Assembly (NCBI GenBank): GCA_039707465.1
Contig: CM077643.1
Span: 377,940,419-378,004,418, forward strand
Source: Rhabdophis nuchalis
Lineage: Eukaryota; Chordata; Lepidosauria; Squamata; Natricidae
DNA length: 64,000 bases
Reading direction: 5' to 3'
Shown in pieces: positions 33,511-41,631 of this stretch. The position numbers and the translations under genes are program-made. How positions within the stretch are numbered: position 1 is the first letter of the stretch; each line of letters starts with the position of its first letter. Below the pieces are notes generated by a model, which was not told the origin of the DNA, did not search any database, and worked only from the letters and a program-made list of their open reading frames with translations.

Positions 33511-33765
33511 AGTCCAGCCGAGACGTCACAAGCACATGAGTGACCGTGCGAAGGGCGTCCCGGTCCAATAGGGGACGCAACTGGCGTACCAGGCGAACCT
33601 GGTAAAATGCCCCCCTGGCCACAGCTGTCACATGGTCTTCTATAGATAGCCGGGAATCCAGGAGGACGCCTAAGTTGCGTGCCCGCTCCACGGGGGCTAG
33701 ATGTTTGCCCCCTATGGCCAGTGATGGCGTCAACTGGTTGAACCGGGGATTAAATATAGTTGCTG
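33511..33765 (-). mobile_element. L2 LINE fragment, inverted relative to its neighbour
   Basis: Read on the minus strand it encodes NPRFNQLTPSLAIGG, NLGVLLDSRLSIEDHVTAVA, RLVRQLRPLLDRDALRTVTH and VLVTSRLDYCN. This is the L2 stretch that should follow the plus-strand fragment after about 20 residues, but it is in the opposite orientation and joined tail to tail. Confidence 0.85.
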
Positions 33766-33959
33766 ACAATACCACAAAGAAAATCTGAAGCTGCAAAAAC
33801 AGAATTATAGTGAAAACACGTAAAAAGCATCAACATGGGAAAACTCAACATGATGAAGGATGAAATAAATGGACTACACATTGACATTCTGGGTACCAGT
33901 AAATTGAAAAGGCTTGGGAACTGGACACTTTCAATAAGAAAAACTTAATGTATACTATT

Positions 33960-34106
33960 TAGGTCTCTCTCCCTCCCTCTCTTCCTCTCTCTCTCTCTTT
34001 CTTTCTCTCTCTCTCTCCCTCCCTCCATCCATCCACCCCTCTCTCCCCACCCTCCGTCCCCCCTCCCCCCTCCCCCCTCCCTCCATCTCTCTCTCTCTGT
34101 AACACA
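33960..34106. repeat. C/T-rich low-complexity tract
   Basis: CTCT, CCCT, TCCATCCATC and CCCTCCCC runs over about 145 bp, almost pyrimidine-only on the plus strand. Could adopt triplex structure. Confidence 0.9.
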
Positions 34107-34428
34107 CACACTTCCCAATCCAAAACCAAAATGGCATTGCCACCATAGTCAGGAAAAATATAGCAAAGGCAGGTACCTTAGGTACAATGATCAACAAATA
34201 TCAATTAAGGTTTTTGCCCACACTTCTTTAATAAGACAAGTATTCAAGTTTATAACCCAGCCACTGATATTGATATGTGTATGATCAAGCTCAATCTGAA
34301 ATTTGAAATATATGCAACCAAGATATGCTTGCTTGTATTTGGACTGGAAGATCAAAGTTGGTAATAGGAAGGAGGAAAAACATTGATTTCTAGGAAACGG
34401 AAATGTAGCAGGAGGACAACATACCAAT

Positions 34429-34492
34429 GTTTATTTATTTATTTTATTTTATTCAATTTATATCCCGCCCTTCTCCAAAAGGACCCTTCTTC
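34429..34492 (-). mobile_element. L2 LINE 3' tail, antisense scrap
   Basis: TTTATTTATTTATTTTATT and CAATTTATATCCCGCCCTTCTCC complement the L2 3' end. Inserted in the BovB-like remnant. Confidence 0.75.
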
Positions 34493-35514
34493 ATTCCCAG
34501 TGCATTCTTCAAACAACCAAAACAATGCCTATATATGGACACCACTAGACAGAGAAATAAAATTGACTATATTATTAATACTAAGAGATGAAAAAGCCCG
34601 ATCATAACAAATGTAGCCGGGGGCTAATTGTACAATAGATCACATACTGTCCAACCACAGTAAAAGAACAAAGCCAATATGATATTGAGTATATAACCAT
34701 CAATTTCAAGAAGAACATAGGGAACTGCTTTGAATCTCACTAATAGGAAACTAAAGGAGCTGCAGAGTGAAATAAAACCAGCTGTAAAGAACAAATGTGA
34801 AAAGAGAGTGCCCAATATGAATAGAGCAAAATAAATTATATTTTAGAACAGTTTGGAAAAAGCCCAAAAGACAAGAGAGAAAGCAAAGGCAAGAAAGACA
34901 GATATCCCAGGAAAGATCTTAAGAGTTTCAGAGACCTCTTAGAAGAGACAAGAAGCAGTATTGTGACAAGATCTGTAAAGACATTGGAGACACAAAAAAA
35001 TAGAAAAACAATAAAAGCTTTTTGAAAGATCTCCAGACTCATAAGAGGGTTTGAACCTCAAATTAGTATGCTAAAGGAAATCAATGGACCAACAGTAATT
35101 GATTCAAAGGAGATTAAAAAGTGAATACGAAAAGTCTGCGTAATAGGGAGGTCAACATTCAATATGCTGTGTTTATAAGAACTTCTGGTACTGGAAGTTA
35201 AATTCTGAACTTTGTGCTGGATAAAACTTAGGAAAATATTAATGGGTAGCCAAGGAGACAAACAAATGGATAATAGAACCAATCAGTCACCGCATAACCG
35301 ATCTGGCTCAGGTTGTAGTTATGTATTTTGAACATATTATGCAAAGACTCAAAAACGCTGAACTCATCTCAATTCTTAGGAAAGTGGAAGGAAAGAGAAG
35401 ACAACAAGCAGCAAGGTGGATGAACTCCATCACAATGGCAAGGGGTATCACATGCTTTGAAGCAATTTGAGGGCAGAATAGGCTGAATAGACAAAAAAAG
35501 ACATATCCTTATTT

Positions 35515-35725
35515 CTCAATTTTTAAGATATGTGAACTTCAACTCAATTTTTAAGATATGTGAACTTCAACTCAATTTTTAAGATACGTGAACTTCAACT
35601 CAATTTTTAAGATATGTGAACTTCAACTTCCAGAAATCCCTGTCCAGCATGCTAAACTGGAGAATTCTGGAAGCTGCAGTCCATGCATCTTAGAATTGCT
35701 GAAGTTGGAAAACGCTGGTGTTAGC
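35515..35725. mobile_element. AACTTCAACTCCCAG-type palindromic MITE with internal 28-bp array
   Basis: Four near-identical 28-bp units start at 35515, 35543, 35571 and 35599, each CTCAATTTTTAAGATATGTG plus AACTTCAA. The sequence then continues into AACTTCCAGAAATCCC..GGAGAATTCTGGAAG, and a complement of the unit (GCATCTTAGAATTGCTGAAG) closes the hairpin. The repeated unit is the element's own arm. Confidence 0.7.
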
Positions 35726-35769
35726 ATCAGTTAACAAAACTAATCATTTTTTCAAAAAGCCAGTCAAAC

Positions 35770-35994
35770 CAGTGGTGGGAGTCAACAATGTTTACTACCT
35801 GTTAGGTGGGCGTGGTTTGGTAGGGGTGCAGGGGAAGGATACTGTAAAATCTCTATTTCCTCCCAATCAGCTGGGACTTGGGAGGCAGACAATAGATGGG
35901 GGCGAGGCCAGTCAGAGGTGGTATTTACCGGTTCTTCGAAGTACTCAAAATTTCTACTATCGGTTCTCCTGAACTGGTCAGAATACCACCTCTG
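35770..35994. mobile_element. hAT-like MITE (CAGTGGTGGGAGTC variant)
   Basis: Starts CAGTGGTGGGAGTCAAC, ends CAGAATACCACCTCTG, and is flanked by AGTCAAAC (35762-35769) and AATCAAAC (35995-36002), 7 of 8 identical. Contains GGGACTTGGGAGGCAG and ACCGGTTCTTCG, as at 19387-19660. Confidence 0.85.
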
Positions 35995-36002
35995 AATCAA
36001 AC

Positions 36003-36262
36003 CAAGAGAATGAGTAACTTGGAACACGATCCCTTGGGGATTCAAGTGAAATCCTTTGCTTGTAGCACTTTTTGGCTTCTGATCTCGAAAACCCAATTCT
36101 TCCCATCCCGGCACCAAACCTTTTAGACCACAAATCCCATCATCCCTCACCATGGCACAGAAGGCTCCCCCTAAACCACAACTCCACAGCAAAACATCCC
36201 ATGCATTTTCTATGGAGATTCTCAGACATCCAAGTCATGGTTGTCACAAAGGTGCATAAGAG
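36003..36262. other. Spacer with a MITE scrap
   Basis: 36197-36262 (TTTCTATGGAGATTCTCAG..CATGGTTGTCACAAAGGTGC) is one end of the palindromic MITE family of 22152 and 56813, broken by the L2 insertion. The rest is unrecognised. Confidence 0.5.
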
Positions 36263-37860
36263 TTTGACTCTGTTACTTCCGAAGATATGGACAGGTTACG
36301 TGGGCGATTGCGAGCTACCACATGTTTATTGGACCCGTGTCCCTCCTGGCTTGTACTGGCATCCTGGGAGTTTACACGAGGCTGGCTCCAGGAGGTAGTG
36401 AATGGTTCCTTGGGTGAGGGGTTCTTGCCTACCGTCTTGAAAGAGGCGGTGGTGAGACCCCTCCTCAAGAAGCCCTCTCTGGACCCAGCATTGTTGGTAA
36501 ATTACTGGCCGGTCTCCAACCTTCACTTTTTGGCGAAGGTTGTAGAGAGTGTGGTGGCACAACAGTTCCCCTGTCATCTGGAGGAAATTGATTATCTGGA
36601 CCCGTGCCAGTCTGGCTTCCGGCCCGGTCACAGCACCGAGACGGCATTGGTCGCGTTGGTCGATGATCTCTGGAGGGCCAGAGATGGGGGTTGTTCCTCC
36701 ATCCTGGTCCTATTAGACCTCTCGGCGGCTTTTGATACCATCGACCATGGTATCCTATTGCATCGGCTGGAGGGGTTGGGGGTGAGGGGCACCGTGTTAC
36801 GGTGGTTCTCCTCCTACCTCCCCGGTCGATCGCAATTTGTGTTGGCAGGAGGGCAGAGGTCGACCTCGAGACCCCTCACTTGTGGGGTGCCTCAGGGGTC
36901 GGTCCTCTCGCTACTCCTGTTCAACACATATATGAAGCCGCTGGGCGAGATCATCTGTGGTTTTGGGGTAGAGTACCACTTCTACGCTGACGACACACAG
37001 CTGTATATATCTACCCCAAACCACCCCAACGATGCCGTAGAGGTGATGTGCCAGTGCCTGGAAGCCGTGCGGGCCTGGATGGGAAGTAACTGTCTCAGAC
37101 TCAACCTGTCCAAGACCGAGTGGCTGTGGTTCCCGGCAGCCCGGTACAACCAGTTGACTCCATCACTGGCCATAGGGGACGAACATCTAACCCCTGTGGA
37201 TGGGGCACGCAACTTGGGCGTCCTCCTTGATGCACGGCTGTCCATGGAAGATCAAGTGACGGCCATAGCCAGGAGGGCGTTTTACCAGGTTCGCCTGGTC
37301 CGCCAGTTGCGTCCCCTATTGGACTGGGGTGCCCTTTGCACAGTCACTCATGCACTCGTGACCTCCCGACTGGACTACTGTAACACTATCTACATGGGGC
37401 TCCCCTTGAGGTGCACCCGAAGACTGTAGCTTGTCCAGAATGCAGCCGCGCGGGCAGTTATGGGAACCTCCAGGTTCTCCCATGTAACACCACTCCTGCG
37501 CGAGCTGCATTGGCTGCCTGTCGTCTTTCGGGTGCGCTTCAAGGTGTTGGTTATCATCTTCAAAGCGCTCCATGGCACGGGACCTAGCTATCTGCGGGAT
37601 CGCATCCTGCCCCATACATCCCTGCGGCCGATTCGCTCCCACAGAGAGGGACTTCTTCGGGTGCCGGCCTGGGGTAATTGAACTGTTTTTAGGGTTTTTA
37701 GTGGTTTAGTTTTAGTTTTAATATGGGATTTTAGCGCAGGGTTTTAGTTTAATTCATTTTAATATTGTATTATGTTTGTGGTTTTATACATGTATTTTTA
37801 AATTCCCTGTGCACAGCCTCGAGTCCCTTCGAGGAGAGAGAGCGGTTTATAAATTAAATA
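36263..37860 (+). mobile_element. L2 LINE, longest copy in the window, 5' truncated
   Basis: Starts in the linker upstream of RT (FDSVTSEDMDRLRGRLRATT) and runs to an L2 3' untranslated region (AGCGCAGGGTTTTAG, CACAGCCTCGAGTCCC, GCGGTTTATAAATT) and an (AAT)n/(AAC)n tail. An internal stop lies at 37427, and a deletion near 37664 removes most of the final C-terminal block. No endonuclease domain. Confidence 0.92.
36287..37678 (+). pseudogene. L2 reverse transcriptase, one stop and one deletion
   Basis: The frame opens with ATG (MDRLRGRL) and is uninterrupted for 380 codons. The order is RPLLKKPSLDPA and YWPVSNLHFLAKVVE (fingers; W replaces the usual R), SGFRPGHSTETALVALVDDL, motif [26 protein letters not shown], motif C FYADDTQLYIS and the SRLDYCNTIYMGLP block. 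A TAG stop follows RCTRRL at 37427-37429. The same frame then resumes (LVQNAAARAVMG..HWLPVVFRVRFK) to LLRVPAWGN, where the deletion puts it into the 3' untranslated region. Confidence 0.85.
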
Positions 37861-37922
37861 ATAATAATAATAATAACAACAACAACAATAGTAGTAGTAG
37901 TTGTTGTTGTTGTTGTTATTAT
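37861..37922. repeat. (AAT)n(AAC)n(TAG)n(TTG)n compound microsatellite
   Basis: L2 tail expanded into ATA, AAC, TAG and then TTG units. The AAC and TTG halves are complementary and can pair as a hairpin. Confidence 0.85.
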
Positions 37923-38115
37923 TTCAAGAGGCAACTGGACTTGCTGGTTTTTCTTTGAAGACGTTTCACTTCTCCTCCAAGAAGCTTCTTCAGCTCAGAC
38001 ACTTCCCCACTATCCTGTCAAAACTGAAGAAGCTTCTTGGATGAAAACTTCTTGGATGAAAAGAAAACCCAGCAAGTCCAGTTGCCTCTTGAAAAAAAGC
38101 ACCTTTGGGATCCCG
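37923..38115. mobile_element. Palindromic MITE (AAGAGGCAACTGGACTTGC family)
   Basis: Left arm CAAGAGGCAACTGGACTTGC..AAGAAGCTTCTTCAGC pairs with right arm GAAGAAGCTTCTTGGATG..CAAGTCCAGTTGCCTCTTG. A GATGAAAACTTCTTG unit is duplicated in the right arm. Same family as 22152-22300. Confidence 0.8.
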
Positions 38116-38139
38116 TGCGTTATTAGAACAACGAGACGG

Positions 38140-38222
38140 TACGCCAAACATCCTGCCTTAAGCAGGGGGTTGGACTAGAAGACCTCCCAGGTCCCTTCCA
38201 ACTCTGTTACTTTAGTCTATTT
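38140..38222 (+). mobile_element. CR1 LINE 3' end scrap
   Basis: AGGGGGTTGGACTAGAAGACC and TCCCAGGTCCCTTCCAACTC then TGTTACTTTAGTC: the last 80 bp of a CR1, sitting at the edge of the CpG island. Confidence 0.85.
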
Positions 38223-38432
38223 CAGACGCGACCCCACCCCACCCCACCGCCCTGGTCCTTGGGGGGCGTGTCTAGCTTAGAGGAGGGAGGAAAAAGGACC
38301 GCCTCCTGCTTGGTCGCCACCCTAACCCCCCACCCGCCCATGCGCAAAGCGAGCCTTAGCCGCAGCCTGCCCAGGGGCCGCTATTGTGCCGCCGCCGCCG
38401 CCGCCGCCCGCGTGTGCTTTGTCGCTTCATTC

Positions 38433-38448
38433 ATGCCCCCTGCTGGTC
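38433..38448 (-). promoter_or_regulatory. CTCF-like motif in the CpG island
   Basis: ATGCCCCCTGCTGGTC matches the core of the CTCF consensus on the reverse strand (GCCCCCTGCTGG). It lies about 145 bp upstream of the putative start codon. Motif match only. Confidence 0.45.
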
Positions 38449-38469
38449 CCGCCCACTCCTGGCTGCGCC

Positions 38470-38585
38470 GCGAAGGCTGAATGAACGCCAGAGGCGCCGC
38501 AGAGGCAGAGCGAGCGCGCGCCGCGGAGCTTGAGTTTTGGAGAGCGGGCCGGCGGGCCGGCGGAGGGTCAGCTGAGCCATGTACG
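38470..38585 (+). other. First exon: 5' untranslated region plus seven coding bases
   Basis: Purine- and GC-rich 5' untranslated sequence leads to GAGCCATGTACG and then the donor GTAAGG. The transcription start is not determined; 38470 is only a guess. Two upstream ATGs exist: 38433 (15 codons, ends at 38480) and 38481. The latter frame reaches the donor in phase 0, giving a less likely alternative protein start in a poor context. Confidence 0.6.
38579..38585 (+). CDS. Start of a plus-strand gene: Met-Tyr-(G), phase-1 donor (candidate soluble guanylate cyclase beta-1)
   Basis: ATG TAC G at 38579-38585 is followed by a consensus donor GTAAGG, so the protein begins Met-Tyr and the third codon (G..) is split by intron 1. 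The start context GAGCCATGT has the favoured G at -3. If the donor is used, the third residue is Gly, Ala, Asp, Glu or Val. Among genes I can recall, the beta-1 subunit of the nitric-oxide receptor guanylate cyclase (GUCY1B1) starts Met-Tyr-Gly with ATGTACG in mammals, and it is a cytosolic heme-binding enzyme that makes cGMP. I could not find a second exon encoding the following H-NOX domain in the remaining 25 kb, so the identity is a hypothesis. SSBP2-like proteins also start MYGKG, but reading through the donor does not give the rest of that family's N-terminus. Confidence 0.35.
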
Positions 38586-38679
38586 GTAAGGGAGGACGGG
38601 GCGTCCGTTTTCTTTCGCTTCCCTCCCTCCCCCACCGGATTGACTGCTTGGATTTTCCTGCCTGGGTCCGGTCCCCCCC

Positions 38680-38770
38680 CCCTTTTTTAAAAAAAAAAAA
38701 ATCTCTTGCCTTTTGAGCCGCGCGGGTCCGTTCCGTTTCCCCCCCCCTCCCTTTCCCCCCCCTCCCTTTC
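38680..38770. repeat. Poly-C / poly-A low-complexity tracts at intron start
   Basis: CCCCCCCCCCTTTTTTAAAAAAAAAAAAA at 38674-38701 and C-rich runs at 38740-38765. Sequencing or assembly accuracy may be reduced here. Confidence 0.8.
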
Positions 38771-38947
38771 CTTCCCGGTCGGAGGCATCCAGGCACTCCC
38801 TTCTGCACGGTATTTTCCAGAGCCTCTTACTCCGGAGACGTCCTCGTGCCTGGCCCTGGAGGTTTCCCTTCCCCGCCCGACACTTTTGCTTGACGGGCTC
38901 TCTCCAGAGAGAGCCTGCGAGACCCCGCTTCGTTCCCAGCGCCCCCA

Positions 38948-39055
38948 CGCATCCTTTTAATACTGATGATGATCGTTCTTTATTGTCAGTGCACAACATG
39001 TGTGTACAGCGAGATTGTGCAATATGATGTGAGATTGTTCCAATCTGATACAAGG
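38948..39055 (-). mobile_element. Retroelement 3' tail, antisense
   Basis: On the minus strand CACAATCTCGCTGTACACAC..GCACTGACAATAAAGAACG then ATCATCATC. It shares the CAAT-TC-TGTA..AATGACAATAAAG(ATG) layout with the end of the element at 61505-61980. Probably the last 100 bp of the same family, inserted at the edge of the CpG island. Confidence 0.55.
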
Positions 39056-39059
39056 AGAT

Positions 39060-41404
39060 CCTTTGACAGGGGAAGTGTGGTTAGGAGTTGTGGGTAGCCG
39101 GTGGACTTCTGGTGGGGTTTGACGGGCGCTGGCTGGCTCGTTCTGGGAACGGCTCAAGGGATGTTTCAGGAGCCAAGTTCACATTTCATTTAAATTGCAG
39201 CGGGCTGCTTTCGAAAATCGCCCCTTCTTTATTTCTGAGAGCCGGTCAGACAAATAAGGGTGTTTCTTTCTTGTTCCAGCAAAGGGCAGAGGTTGGGAAC
39301 TGAAAACTGGGAGGGGAGGGGGCGGAAAAAATAGCGTTTGCCTCTCCTATGATTTTTTTTTTAAAGTAAAAACATTGGTCTAAAAGATCTGTGTGGAGCC
39401 GGCTTCTTCATTGAGATGTCATGCCTCAGGCATTACTATCTGGGGACATGTCCTTTATGATTTCCCTCTCTGACCCCAAAGATCTCCACTTTGGCAAAGT
39501 TTCTCTGTCAGGAGGTGTTTTTTGTTTGATTTGCTAGCACGTAGGAGAATTCCCTCTGTGAACCACAGTCCTGTGAAGACAGCTTAGCCACTTCAGGAAA
39601 GAAAGAAATCCATGGATGGAACCTACGGTACTTTGGAGCAACATTACAAACCCAAATTGCTTCCTTCCAAGAAAAGGACTACTGCTTGATTTCTCTCTTT
39701 CTCGTGCACACACCTGTATCAGAGTTCTCTTGATGCTTTGGGCCCAAACAGGGTAGATGACCAACACTTAGAACTGCCCAGGGAGATGCAAAGTAGCATC
39801 AAAGACTTACAGCCTCTCTTTGTGGTCTTCATCCTGTTAACTTGCGTCGTTGATAGCTAATCAAACAGCTGACAGTTTACATGGCATGACTACCATAGAT
39901 CTGCTGCAGAGGCTGTGTTTACCTTACTCTTTTCCTCCTGCCTGTCCCTTCTACAAGCCATGTGTTATCTAATTGTCCTGGATTGTTGTAGTGCACTGTC
40001 TGCAGTTTTTTTTTACTGGGCAATTGTCTGTGTCTGCAGCTGGCACTGTGCTGGTGCAAGGAGGAGAAGTGAGCTCAGTAGAAAGTTTTGAGTACAGGAA
40101 AAGCTTGATAACTGCATGTTAGAAGATCCCAGTTACAGGTGCGTGCATATATAGAACACACCATGAGCAAATGAAGTGGGGTATATCAACCACTCTGTCC
40201 CTCCCCTGCAGTCATACATTCCCTGCATCCTGAATACGCAAGAACTACTAGCAGGCTCCAACAATCAGTATAGATTTCATTTCATTTATTAAATTTATAG
40301 ATGGAGCTGCTCTCTAGCGATACATACTATTCAGCGGCTGCCACTGTTAGTTGGTGCAGCATCAGGAGTGGGGTGAGTAGTGGAAGGGATTCATTAAACA
40401 TAGAAGAGTGCATGTATCTCCATCAACTCAAGCAGCAGGCTTTGCTTGGCATGACAAGAACTAGGGTCTAACAGAGCCCAGTTTGAAGGAAGGGGATTCT
40501 GTTTGAGAAGTGTGTACTTTAAGCATCTTGAAAGCTTAAGTTAGCTATTTTGCCCCTTAGCCATTCCCTTCAATCCTCTCAGTGGGGAGGGAGGAAAGTT
40601 TTCAGCTGTCCCCATTCCAGTATTGACTCTGAAGCCAGAAGTCAACCCCTGGTTGTACTTCCATGGTGAACACATACTTAGCTGGGTTCTGCTGAATGAA
40701 ACTCTTAAATGTTTCCTCCTTGCAAACAATAGCAGAGTTGTTCTGTGGCCAGTTTCAGTACCGTTCTAAAGTTTCTTTATACATTCTAGAAAGAAAACCA
40801 TGTTAGTATATTGCAGCAAAAATAAGACTCCTGTACATTTTAAAATTTAAGCAGTTTATTTTCATCTAAGTGTTATAGATCATAGCCACATGAGATAAAC
40901 AATCTCATAAAATATACCGTAACACCCATGAAATCTTCTGTGATAATAAATTGGTTACCTTTCAAGTTCTGCATGATTATATATTTTTAATTATTTATTA
41001 GAATTTGTCAAACAAAAACGAGAACAAGAATAAAAGAATAAAAATACAGTGACGGGGACAATGCATTTTGTGGAGTTGTTTTCACATATTGCTGTTTTTT
41101 TAACAGTAATTCCAATTCAGATTCAATTACTATAGTTAGTTTGTTTAGAACTATAATTTATATAGTTTTGATTTTGTGGCATGTTTTTATTTACTGGCTC
41201 TTCTTCAGTGACATGAACCAGCAGCTTTAGATAGCTATAGAAGAGAAAAATTTCCCTGTCATTGCACAAGAAAACTTTGCTATTATTTTTCCACATACTG
41301 CAGTAGACATTTCTGCATGATAAAAATATAAGGTGGTCAATCTTATTTTAAAAAGTATTAAGGTTATTTTTAAATGTAACCCAACTCTGATTTACAAATC
41401 AGTT
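39060..41404. other. Unique intronic or intergenic DNA
   Basis: No exon recognised. A weak L2-tail scrap (TTTCATTTCATTTATTAAATTTATA) lies at 40276-40302. The rest is unrecognised. Confidence 0.45.
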
Positions 41405-41412
41405 TTGTAAGG

Positions 41413-41623
41413 CAGTAGTCCCCAACTTGTCTGGCACCAGGGACTGGTTATGGAAGAAAAATTGTCTGCCACAGACCCAAGGGGAGGGGATGTCTTTTAT
41501 GTGCAACCCTGATCCAGTTCATGCGCAAATGAAGCTTCACATACTCACCCCCTATGTGCATGGTCCAGTTCCTAACAGGCTGTGGACTGATACCAATTCA
41601 CAGCCCAGGGTTCGGGACCCCTG
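41413..41623. mobile_element. hAT-Charlie-like MITE (CAGTAGTCCCCAAC family)
   Basis: Starts CAGTAGTCCCCAACTTG with TCTGGCACCAGGGACTGG inside, ends CAGGGTTCGGGACCCCTG. Flanks TTGTAAGG (41405-41412) and TTACAAGG (41624-41631) are an eroded 8-bp duplication. I recall the same termini from mammalian Charlie-type elements. Confidence 0.75.
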
Positions 41624-41631
41624 TTACAAGG

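Larger units (their letters stand above)
33800..35480 (+). mobile_element. Old BovB/RTE LINE fragment, discontinuous
   Basis: Scattered readable blocks match the order of a BovB-type ORF2: GKLNMMKDEINGLHIDIL near 33838, a DWKIKVGNR-like block at 34340, a FFKQPKQCLYMDTTRQR-like block at 34508-34560, and a VEGKRRQQAARWMNSITMARG block at 35385-35445. Heavy frameshifting, a C/T-rich insertion (33960-34105) and an L2 tail insertion (34429-34490) break it. Certainly dead. Boundaries are approximate. Confidence 0.6.
38223..38960 (+). promoter_or_regulatory. CpG island promoter
   Basis: GC content and CpG density rise sharply here against an AT-rich background, with (GCC)n at 38390-38408, GCGAGCGCGCGCCGCG and GGGCCGGCGGGCCGGCGG. 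There is no TATA box. GC-box-like CCCGCCC motifs are at 38333 and 38449, and a CTCF-like motif is at 38433-38448. It precedes and includes a first exon with a splice donor on the plus strand, which sets the direction. It is the only CpG island in the window and the strongest evidence of a host gene. Confidence 0.88.

Noticed and set aside
35515..35626. CRISPR-like array of 28-bp repeats
   Set aside because: Units are directly abutting with no spacers, in a vertebrate MITE.
38579..38690. Read-through protein MYGKGGRGVRF.. resembling the SSBP2/SSBP4 start
   Set aside because: Only the first five residues agree; the expected following residues are absent and a strong splice donor lies at 38586.
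38381..39053. Long frames of 69-161 codons over the CpG island
   Set aside because: GC-rich DNA has few stops; the frames cross the splice donor and low-complexity tracts and show no domain.
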